This document shows positions 17,604 through 26,634 of a DNA stretch of 28,490 bases, piece by piece. Position 1 is the first letter of the stretch. Each line of letters starts with the position of its first letter. The translations under genes and the position numbers were made by a program. The DNA comes from Chara braunii (lineage: Eukaryota; Streptophyta; Charophyceae; Charales; Characeae): NCBI GenBank assembly GCA_003427395.1, contig BFEA01000505.1, forward strand, positions 753,630-782,119, read 5' to 3'. The notes beneath the pieces are model-generated. The model was not told the origin of the DNA, ran no database searches, and saw only the letters and a list, made by a program, of their open reading frames with translations.

Positions 17604-19873
17604 ATGTGGCAGTCCGAGGTCATTGAGGTGTACGAGGTTGATCGTGCGTGGGAGATAGAACCCCCAGAGCTCATAGAGGGGGACTTGGTAGAGTTTACAC
17701 TCGCCGCACGACCCACTGATTGGTACGACGGGCATTCCCGGTGGAGGTCTGTCCTCTTGACCTTTGATGCCTGGCTGTGGACATATACAGAGCACCTGAG
17801 GGGAGAGTGGGGAGATCTAACGAGCGGACTAGTGAGGGTCTATCTGTATCTGGGGGAGGAGGCGGCCAAATCGGCTGCCTTGAGTCTCGTGACGTGGGGG
17901 ACTAGTTCGATTATCAGTAAAGTCCTACGGTATTTGTAGGAGGACGTTGATGTTTTTCGGGCGAACGACGAGCAGGACCCGTTAACCTTGTTTCACGGGC
18001 GACCTCCCCTTGCTATCAAAGGGGATCTCTTGATGACACGAGACGTCTTCTTTCCGTATTCGAGGACCAGTTTGAGAGCGGTTGTCCCCACTTTCACTTT
18101 CGTGGTAGACAAAGTATTCGGAGGGGTAGGAGGCTTAGTTGGGGCTTACCTCGTGTTCAGAGAGCTTGAGCTCTTCGCTACAAGAACCCTAAACGCTTGC
18201 TATATATACTACTCCCTCACGACCGCGGACCTTCGCTGGGCAGACGAGAGGGTTCAACTGATAGAGCTGATCCGGTCCTTAGGGGACGAGTATCAGAGGG
18301 GAGTACCCCCGCCCTCGTACGTGTGGGACGTATTGGATCGGGAGCTTCGGGCTGGGCCCGAGTATTTAACCTACATAGGCTGACTCTTCTGAGAGGATTG
18401 GGGCAGCTGGTGGAGTGAGAACGCTGGACCTCTGATATATGATTACCAACTGTCATGATATTACCGTGTGATAGGACTCCCTCCATACCGCATAGAGGAC
18501 AAGCCGGACGAGGATGAGTGGATTAGGGAGGACGACGAGGAGGCCCTGGAGCCGGACTGGATTGACTCCGAAAGCGAGAGTGTTGAGTCGGGGGAGGAGA
18601 TTGACGTCACCGACGCTCACTTTCCTAGGATAGGAGTCACCATCCGGGCCTAGGAGATCGTGTGTAGAGGCACGCGCGAGGAGGTTTTCGGATCCGAGAG
18701 CTATTGATGAGAAGTTATCCTGACGATAGTACGAGAGAGGGGTGGCGATCGAGTGGATCCAGTCATTAGGGGCGGTTAGCAGCGGGCGTGATCCGACGAT
18801 AGAGCAGGTCGACAGGGTTGAACTATGTCCTAGGTTTCCTGAGACTGTGGCACCCAACATACTAGAGTTCGATCTTCCGGCCAGGAGTGTGGTTGGACGC
18901 GGATCTCGGCTTCAGAGCCGGTGAAGATCGATGTTGTCGGGGTCCGACGTGTATTTATGGTCCTATGTGATTGAGACCTTCGAGTCGGACAACCAGCGGT
19001 GGCGAGTGTCAGGAACGATGACCATAAAGGCCATAGGACATTTGTGATTGAGACCTTCGAGTCGGACAACCAGCGGTAGAGGCAACGGTCCATTATGAGG
19101 GGCTAGTCCATGATCATTGGCGAAGCGAGCAGGGGGCGGGGACCATCCTGTCGGAGGTTCCCGAGAGCGTTTGCAAGAAGACCAAGGACTTGTATGGGCC
19201 AGCTAGGATAGTGAGGACGACCCTCTGGATCGGAGGAGCCTTTCCATTCCCCAATGTGCGACTGCGAGTGAGGGTTCCGACGTTTGTAGCAGAGGAACTC
19301 TGGGGTCTGACTCGTATTTCCAAGACTTATCATGACAGTCTCTTGTTGGATGGATTGAGGAAAGGGTGAGCGGACATAGATCGGATTAGTTACGCCCAGT
19401 TCATCGCTGGACCTTTCGTTGGGGAGAGAGGGCTCCAACTTATAAAGTTCATACGAGCTTTGACACCTGCCGAAGACCCTGAGTCCTTCTTTTTCTACCA
19501 GCCTTCGGAGTTTTGGTTAGCCCTAGAGAGAGAGGTCCAACGACCTGCAAATTATCAGGAGGGCGTAGGCCGACTCCTGAGCGAGACACCCGAGGACAGA
19601 CCTGCTCCTCTCATCTCGATCTGGGAGATTGAGGAGCACTACCAACGGATATACCCAGAGAGGGAGGACCTTGGGTGGTACGCTGATCATAGGGAGTGTG
19701 AGGCCTTCGACGATATAGAGCTTTGGGGAGATCAGGACCAAGGTTGGGGTCGCCAGGTCATGCCGAAAATTAATCCTTCTCAAAATATCAACATTCATGG
19801 GGCAGTGAAGGTCACTGATTCAACCATACTTTGCACAATTTTTGCTTACACAAAGAATCAATGGCGTCAGTGA
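17604..19873 (+). pseudogene. Decayed gag-position ORF of element A
   Basis: The reading frame starts at ATG 17604, four codons after an in-frame TAG at 17592, and runs about 260 codons to 18383 with one internal TAG (17937). The same frame continues through more TGA/TAG stops with an acidic segment (EDKPDEDEWIREDDEEALEP, about 18485-18545). It then shifts frame (18742-18966), is disturbed by a partial duplication, and continues in a third frame from about 19076 to 19873 with one TGA. The product would be an acidic, Trp/Tyr-rich protein of about 700 residues. I see no zinc knuckle, protease or RT motif and do not recognise the family. Its place between PBS and pol suggests gag. A captured host gene is an alternative. 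Confidence 0.5.
18966..19077 (+). repeat. 35-bp direct repeat, copies 77 bp apart
   Basis: The same 35 bases (encoding VIETFESDNQR in one frame) occur at 18966-19000 and 19043-19077. The flanks between them contain short words in inverted order (GGTCCTATG, and CCATAGGAC just before the second copy). A 77-base offset breaks the reading frame. Confidence 0.9.
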
Positions 19874-20402
19874 TTAGATATCTTATGTTACACAAGCACT
19901 GATGATGGATCACGAGGCTCGTTGCCTTCTCGTCATTCCCCCTAATTAAGCGAATACCTGACTACTCGGACCGACTCCCCTCTCGCTCTCTATCTCTTTC
20001 TTCCTCACTCTCCCCCCCTTACTCTCTGTCTCACTCGGAGCATGAGCCCGTTTCCTCGCCCTTATCCAGCAGCGATGAGGTAATCGTCACGCGCGTAGTC
20101 CCACTCTCTTTCACTGTGTAAAGTTGCGTACTTGTAATGTGCTAAGGCGATCCTGACTCTTGTTTGACCAAGTACTCACCTCTTGTTTCCCTCCTTGTCC
20201 GGTCAGTACTATGAGGGTAGCTGTTCCACCAATGGAGGCTGCCACTGATCCCGTCTGCCAAAAGCATTCCGGACGGAAAAAGAGAAATGACCGTCCTCGT
20301 TGACGGTAATGATGGCTTGCTCAACCAAAATGACTGACCTTCCCTACTGTGGTAATGCCCACTAACCTGTTCGGTGAACCAACTGTTCCCTCCGACAGTG
20401 AT

Positions 20403-20524
20403 GATTGCTCGCTCAGCCGAAGTGAAGAACTGTAGGGACGCTCGATAGCCCAATTCGGAGAAAATGATTGTTCCCGCCTGCAAGAGTGATCGCCCGCTCA
20501 GCCAGAGCGAAGAAATGTAGGGTC
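20403..20524. repeat. Short tandem pair with 84-bp period
   Basis: A unit with GCTCAGCC, then GAAGAA, then TGTAGGG occurs at about 20403-20440 and again at about 20487-20524. A weaker relative (TTGCTCAACCAAAATGAC) lies near 20315. It is a diverged minisatellite inside the putative LTR B. Confidence 0.65.
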
Positions 20525-22069
20525 ATACGTTCGCTTGATCAATGGGAGTGGCGGCGAAGTGAGTGCTTGATCCCTCGGTCTCCCGGCTCCGTACTGTTGA
20601 TTCGCCTGTGCAGGGGGTGCGCGCCCGATTAATCACACGCTCGCTCACAACAAGCCTCATGCGCAATTGTCCTGCCGACTGCCTTCTCAAGCGGCATGCT
20701 CCAGAACACCTTCAAAAAGTCTTAACATGGTTGATCCCTTTGATAACTCCCGCTCTAGGACAAACCAGTCAATGCAAACTGCTCGGTAGGTCCCTCCCCC
20801 GTCCCAAAAAGACGAGATGATCAGATGCTCCCCAGCCAAGACGACTGATCGTGCCTACGGTGATTGACCATGTTCTCGGCCAACGTACTCGCTGGCACGC
20901 AGCTACGTTTCCACTCAGACAATGTCAAGCTGAGTGAGGCGCACACAGGGCACAAACCCCCCTCGCTTATCCCCTCGAATGGAACCTTCCCTCGGTCCGA
21001 ACAATGCACCTGTCCCACTAATTCCCCACTTGCTTAGTCTGACCCCAGTCTGGTGTGCTCCCACCATACCCCCGTCAACACAAGTTGTTAATTCCCTCGA
21101 GTCAGACGTTCAGACATTGAGTACGCCTTGCTCGCTTACCCCCTCCTTTCTCGCGAGAGAGAGGGTTTGACTATGGTGGCCCAGGTCGTACCGAGCACCA
21201 GTCGCTCAACTCCCCGTTCGCCCTCCGAGCCTCCCCCTCTTTCCCAGTGGTTCACGCGAAGCAAGCCTCCCAAGGACCAGTCGAGCCAGTCGCCATGTCC
21301 TTCTATCAGCTGTTCGAGTCTCGTACTCCCCTCCTCTTACTCCTCGCTCCCCGTCGCATCTCCCAACCGGGCCATCCGAACCATGCCCAGTGAGCCAAAG
21401 ACGAGCACGCCTAGCTCTCTGAATCGGGCCGTGCTGCTAGCGGCGTACCCCAGGCACGCTGCCTTGTGCACCCCATCTCGCCGACCTGTGCTGCGACGAG
21501 TCGTGATGTGGGCTGGGTACACCTGGTGCGCCTCCCCAGTCTGCTAAGTCTGAATCCTCTCCCCTTTTCCCCTTCATTGGTATCGCCTATATCCTCTCCA
21601 CACCAGCGTTTCTGGCCTCACGAGAGCGACTGTGCAAGCATGCCCGGTTCCAAAGCTAAGAGCGAGTTGCAATAGGCCTGATCCGGTCCTGATCACCATA
21701 CCGAGGAAAACAAGTTTCAAGGCGCCCCCGTCCCGCGACCAATCCGATCCAGTAATCGCGCCTGGAGAGATCACAGTAGACTGCAGTACAACAAATCTGA
21801 GCTCGTAGACTCAGCACTGGTAAAACCTAGCGAAAACAACATCAGAAACCGGGTCTGGGAAGTACGGAAAAAAATCTAGTATGCATTTCCACACGTCATT
21901 CCTACACTGGTCCAATGTGTCGAGGCCTTTCCGCGCCTGCAGCCGTACCGAACCAATGGAGAGCACCATATCGTCACGAAGATGTGGTCACGCCATACCA
22001 GCGTAATGAATATCAAACCTGTAGCCATACTGAATTTCAAACAATCGCTGCAACCCGTCGTTCTGTACC

Positions 22070-22500
22070 AAGCCAAACCGAAAATAATGCCTCGGAGTTG
22101 TACCGATGTCAATCCAGAACCGAGCCTGAGACATCCGTACCATGCCGATGATGAACCTGAAATAATCATCCGGAGTCGTCGTGGCTCGTACCATGTTAAT
22201 GCGAACCAATACCGAACCTAAAAATGATACAGTGGTGCGTACCATACCGATACCGGTCCCATACCGAACCCGGAATATGAAGGATGTCGTACAATAACGC
22301 ATCCTCGTGATGGTGCCGACCCTAAGGTACGTCGATGTCGGGGAAAAAACGTTCCTGAAATATGTCGAACACTGTAGAATGCAACAACTCCATAATGGTA
22401 CCGAACCTGAATAAACCATCTATGTATGACGCCGTACCTGTTCGTGCTGAATACCGTAGAACGTAGCCATACTGGGGTAATACCGCAGATTGTCGTGCCC
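22070..22500 (-). repeat. Degenerate tandem repeats in LTR B
   Basis: On the minus strand, variants of TATTTCAGGTTCGGTAC alternate with GACATCGGTAC-like words at roughly 70-80 base spacing, at least five times. This is the expanded counterpart of the repeats at 11880-12060 in LTR A. Confidence 0.6.
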
Positions 22501-23304
22501 GAACCAAACCAGTAGCCACACCGAAATAATGAAACCGAGCGGCGCAACCGAAGTAATACAGCGGCAACACTACAACTACCATCTAGTCCCACACTCGTAA
22601 TACATACGTCGCGGTGAGGCTAGGAACAGGGGAAATCAGATAAGTCGTGCGAGCAATCTCAATCGTCGAGAAATAGAGGGGATCGTCAGAAATAAAATAA
22701 ATAAATAATCCGGGGCAAAAATCCATTGCGAATCACCCGAGCAAAATTTAGTCAATTATTTAAGAATCATGGGTTTTCTTCCTTTTTATCAGTTTTAATT
22801 ATTTTTGTTATTTTTTAATCCTATCATCAAAATAATGAAAATAAAACCAATTCCATCAAAAATGAATTCCGATGGAATTCAATTAAATAACAAAATTCCA
22901 TGTTTTCTTTTTTCTTTTATTGTTTTTGATTTTTTTCCTTAGTTTTAACTTTATTACCGGAAATAACAAATAATGAGGACAACTCCATTAAAATTAAATG
23001 CCAAAAAACATATTTAATAAAATAAAAAATATTTTGTTTTTCTCCCTTCTTCTTTTGTTTTTTAATTATTTTTCTCATTTTTAATTTTAATATTAAAATT
23101 AATGATATCCGAGGCTTCATTCCCACGCCAGTTGGGCCGCGTAAAAGGGTCACGCCAAGGCCTATTCTCAGATTTCCATTCCGCGGTTAGTCGTTTTGGA
23201 AACAGGCTAGGAGCGGCGGAAATGAGGTAGATGCCGGCGCGGTAGAAGAGGTAGTCCCTCTTGCCAGTTTCGAGGGTTAGTCTCAGCAGTCATCACATCC
23301 AATT

Positions 23305-23329
23305 TTAGGGGTGTTTGAGGTACCCCTAA
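23305..23329 (-). repeat. LTR stem-loop, element B copy
   Basis: TTAGGGG (23305-23311) and CCCCTAA (23323-23329) with an 11-base loop. It sits at the matching place in the LTR and has the same loop length as the copy at 11061-11087. Confidence 0.7.
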
Positions 23330-23451
23330 TTTTCCCCGTAAGGGCAGACGAGAATTCCAGCTAATCCGCCTTCAGGCGGTTAATGTAGGGCTCAATCTGT
23401 TGAAATTAGGGTGGCCGACTGACCTTCGGCCGGCTGACAAACAAACCTGGA

Positions 23452-23460
23452 CCTCCTCTC
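23452..23460 (-). promoter_or_regulatory. Possible polypurine tract of element B
   Basis: GAGAGGAGG on the minus strand lies about 12 bases before the presumed start of the 3' LTR. It is the only purine run at the expected place, but it is short and not directly against the LTR. Confidence 0.3.
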
Positions 23461-23510
23461 GACGCCCCTGTCGAGCCCGCACTCCCAAAATCAAACGAAT
23501 CGTATAAGAT

Positions 23511-23740
23511 TTAAACTGACCACACGAGCGCGGCTCTTATGTCTGCGCTTATCTGTCTGGCGCGTGGGTTTTTCTGGAACTCCAGGACTAAGAGGGTGTC
23601 TCTTTCCTCTCTTATGTCGTCTTGTTTGCTTCTCACCTTCTTCCTTTGTTGGAGTGGCGGCGCAACAGATGTTCCACCCCGTCTAATGCGGACTTTGCGC
23701 TTGGGCCTCCGCAACACTAAGAGTCTTTTCCTTCTCTTAC
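23511..23740 (-). pseudogene. Basic C-terminal extension downstream of integrase
   Basis: An open frame of about 76 codons, very rich in Arg and Lys (GKRRKRLLVLRRPKRKV and RRGGTSVAPPLQQRKK), follows the integrase frame after a single frameshift and stops 72 bases before the presumed LTR. It is probably the displaced C terminus of the pol polyprotein. It could also be a small additional ORF. I do not recognise a domain. Confidence 0.5.
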
Positions 23741-25120
23741 CTAGCGTAAACCCTTCACTTTCCTGGTCTCCACTCTCTTCCTCTTCTTCGAACTCTCACC
23801 TTCCTCAAACCGTCTCAATGGTCCTTCATCTGTCAGCTTGGCTTTACCCTTACCCTTGGGATCTTCCAGCGTCTGCGCAGGAGTAGGGGTTTCCCCCGGC
23901 CTAAAGAGTTTCAATCTAGCCCTTGCCACAAGATCCTTCCACTTAGATCCATCTAGTTCCTCAATCATATATGCTCCCCAACTGAGTGCGTCGACCACCC
24001 GGTAAGGCCCCATATATCTGTTTGCCAACTTTCCTGACCATGTTCTTTCTAACGCTGCGTCATAGAGAAACACTATGTTGCTGACTCTAATCTTCTCTTT
24101 TCTAACCCTGACATCCTTATCTCATCTTTCCTTGCCTTTCTCCCTTCCTACCGCTAATCGATTGGCTGCGGTCATGAGATCATCCTCTAATTCATAGGCT
24201 ATCTACCAGAAGCTCCTCTCGTGACATATTATCACCCCAGTCAACTGTAGTCCAACTGTCTACATGAAATTCTATAGGCAGAGGCCAGTGCCTCCCAAAA
24301 CATAGAGTGTAAGGAGGGTAGCCCGTGCTAGCTCGGACTGTGACATTGTCTGCCCATATCGTGTATCGAAAATATTTTGGCCAATCGCTATCCTAACCTC
24401 TACACCACTTGGATAGTGATCATATCAATGACTGGTGGCCCCGCTCTACCGGCGCGTTGGACTGGGGGTGATAGGCGGTAGCTATTGAGACTCTAGCTCC
24501 TGGTTTCTTGAATACGTTTTGGACTTCGTCCACCAGGAACTCTGCCCCTCTATCCATCACAATCTTACCGACACACCCGTATCAACACATATATTCCAGA
24601 ACAAAGTTCTTGACCTCTTTAGCCGCCTTTGTTCCTATAGGCTTCCCATCGACGAACCCAGTAACGTTATCTCTGATGTTTACAACATAATTCATGTTCC
24701 CTACGTCTTTTGGCATCTTCACTAGATCAATGTGTACGTTTTCACCTGGTCTAGTCGGATAGGAAGGGTGAAGTGGCTCCTTGTATCTGACTAGGGATCT
24801 CTTCTGACACTCCTCACATGTCACACAATACTTCTCGACGTCCTTGTACTGCCCTTTCCATCAGTATAGTCTGAAGACCTTCTCATATGTCCCTTTCACT
24901 CCCCTATGTCCGCCAACCACACCGTCGTGTAATTCCACCACTATGGACTACTTCTCCTCCGGGTCACAGATCACTCACAGAGGCATTCCTGATCCCGTAG
25001 GCCTTCGCATCAAATGCTCAGATCTAAGGCAGTACTGTGTTGTCTGTCTCCTAATCTCCAAATCAGAACTCTCCTCTCCTGACAGATGTAGCCCTATAGC
25101 CCGATACTTTTCTTCATAAA
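23741..25120 (-). pseudogene. Ty3/gypsy integrase (zinc-binding, DDE core, C-terminal domain), decayed
   Basis: The HHCC zinc-binding region has ELHDGVVGGHRG and CVTCEECQKR (about 24800-24950). The catalytic core follows: Asp in HIDLVKMP (24726-24728), Asp in VMDRGAEF (24552-24554) and Glu in NAPVERGH (24444-24446). The spacing of the last two is 35 residues, so the DD35E triad is complete. A segment with TGYPPYTLCFGRHWPLP follows. The C-terminal domain has YDAALERTWSGKL, MGPYRVVDAL and GAYMIEELDGSKWKD (23850-24073), and a Lys-rich tail ends at 23741. TGA and TAG codons interrupt it, for example after EYMC (24582) and after HQSLI. The enzyme would insert the element's DNA into the genome, but this copy is broken. 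Confidence 0.9.
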
Positions 25121-25121
25121 G

Positions 25122-25749
25122 GTTATAAGGAATCGATCCGTCCGTCTAGGCTCAGTCATAGTCTGTGCGGCCGCCATTATTGGTTGCTCTGCCTCGATCG
25201 GAATTCGCGAAAGTCCATCTTCTACCACATTCTTCGTTCCCGAGATTCTTTCCACGGTATAATCGTAGAGTCGGACCTTGATTAGCCATCACGCGATAGT
25301 GGGATCAGCCAGACTAAAGTCTTTTTGTAAGACCGACGCCACGCTCGTATGATCTACGCGTAAAATGAATCGTCTTCCGTATATGTAGTGCATAAAAACA
25401 TCTAAACACCATAGGACAACTAATACCTCCTTCTTGAATTGACTATAGTTGCGCTCAACGGTGTTGAGTGTAGAACTCTCGAACCTTAGTGGCCTCTCCT
25501 TACCGTCGGCGTCCTTCTGAGAAGGTAGCCCTCCAACTGAACATGGTCCGGCGTCCGTAGACACTATGAAGGGTCTGTTGGTCTCGTCCTCGAAGAATGG
25601 TACTCCCAGGATTCGTCCTCCTTCTTTAAATTCTTCCTTGAGGGTTTGTACCGCAAGCTCCTGAGGAGTATCCCAGTAAAACCGCTCCGTTTTCCTAAGG
25701 AGAGTCCACAGAGTGTTTGCCTTCTCTGCGTATCACGTGTGAAGATCCT
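25122..25749 (-). pseudogene. Ty3/gypsy RT connection and RNase H domain, decayed
   Basis: Joined in order to the RT above it. The connection segment has AVQTLKEEFKEGG and VPFFEDETNRPF. The RNase H has STDAGP (first catalytic Asp), TVERNYSQFKKEVLVVLWCL (catalytic Glu in the KKE segment), YIYGRRFILRVDHTSV (catalytic Asp) and DPTIA (25289). One TGA follows where Trp is expected, then IKVRLYDYTVERISGTKNVV and EDGLSRIP close the domain. It would degrade the RNA strand during reverse transcription. Confidence 0.88.
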
Positions 25750-26634
25750 CTAGTAGCCCACAACTCCTAAGAATTGGCGGACTTCGGTAGTGCTATGCAA
25801 TGGAGTTGGCCAGTTCAAGAGTTTATCATCTAACTTTGCCGCATCCGGTCGGCAACCTCTCGAATCACATATAAACCCTAAAATCTTAATCGTCGAGACT
25901 GCCCACCGGCTCTTCGTTCCACTGACCATCAGGTTAGCCTCATCCAGCTGTTCCAGGATTGAGTAGATATCCGTTAGGTGTCGCTCTACGAATTTCCTGA
26001 CGCTAGAAGCAACCTCCGTCTCATCTTTCAATACTGGCCCTTTTATCAGAAACTCGTCTAGAAAAACTTCAACTTTATCAGGTATGAAGTCTTTCAGGGC
26101 AGCAACCACAGCTCTCTGGAAGACATCAACCACATCGGTCCACCCCATGGGCACGACCATCATCTGCACTAGCCCAAGCGGCGTATGCATGGCAGTGAGA
26201 TGCTTATCTCTAGGGTCTAGGGGTATCTCATCATATCCTGAAAATAAATCGCAGATAGAGTAAATAGATCTGGCCGCTGCTCCTTCCGCTAATAGATCAG
26301 CGTGCGGTATGGAGCCCACGTCCCGAATTGTAAATGCATTAACTTTCTGAAGGTCCCGAATTCACCAGATCTTCCCATTAGGGTTCAGTAAGAAGAACCA
26401 CCTATTCGCGTGTGCGTTATCAGACGGTTCCGCCACATGCGACATCATCTTCTCCTTTAGAAACTCGATTACTTCTTCCTTCTCTTTTTGTGCAAACTTC
26501 CATCCCACATCATTCCATAAGGTATGTGGGATCGTGTAGCTCCTGGCCGGTTTGGCATACATAGGATCAATCCCTCCTCTTTCCGCACCACTAAAAGCTA
26601 TAGCCTTGTCGCATGTCTTAAGAACTTCTAGCAT
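25750..26634 (-). pseudogene. Ty3/gypsy reverse transcriptase, decayed, altered catalytic box
   Basis: The N-terminal part reads ERGGIDPMYAKPARSYTIPH, WNDVGWKFAQKEKEEVIEFL and AEPSDNAHANRWFFLLNPNG (26362-26634). After one TGA it continues IRDLQKVNAFTIRDVGSIPH and SICDLFSGYDEIPLD, which carries the first catalytic Asp. Then come PLGLVQMMVVPMGWTD and VEVFLDEFLIKGP, where the usual DD pair is DE (26053-26058). TIKILGFICDSRGCRPD and NWPTPLHSTTEVRQFLGVVGY end the fingers/palm region. The order and wording are typical of Ty3/gypsy pol. An RT with a DE box would probably be inactive, and the stop adds to that. Confidence 0.9.

Larger units (their letters stand above)
10952..19873 (+). mobile_element. 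Element A: 5' part of a long-LTR retrotransposon (LTR, PBS, leader, gag-position ORF)
   Basis: The order on the plus strand is that of an LTR retrotransposon: an LTR starting TGTTGG at 10952, a tRNA-Asp-type primer-binding site at 15594-15611, an AT-rich leader, and a decayed ORF at 17604-19873. The first roughly 1.1 kb of the LTR is homologous in inverted orientation to 22.3-23.4 kb, where a related copy follows an integrase gene. The start coincides with the abrupt loss of an open LINE frame, so the element appears to have inserted into the LINE. No RT or integrase follows the ORF. Instead, minus-strand sequence of another copy of the family begins near 19.9 kb, so element A is truncated. 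Confidence 0.7.
19900..23439 (-). repeat. 3' LTR of element B, inverted relative to LTR A; lower end uncertain
   Basis: It begins with TGTCAGCC at 23439 (minus), about 70 bases after the last pol-derived frame, and shares GAAGGTCAGTCGGCCACCC with LTR A at 10964-10982. Shared blocks continue to at least about 22.3 kb. From there to about 19.9 kb the sequence is GC-rich and non-coding, as in LTR A, but I could not align it by eye. It meets the gag-position ORF of element A at about 19.87-19.9 kb, so it is probably truncated at that junction. Type and order support an LTR, but the length is an estimate. Confidence 0.6.

Noticed and set aside
21128-21547. 139-codon Ser/Pro-rich plus-strand frame
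   Set aside because: It is antisense to the putative LTR B, of low complexity, with several competing frames and no recognisable domain.
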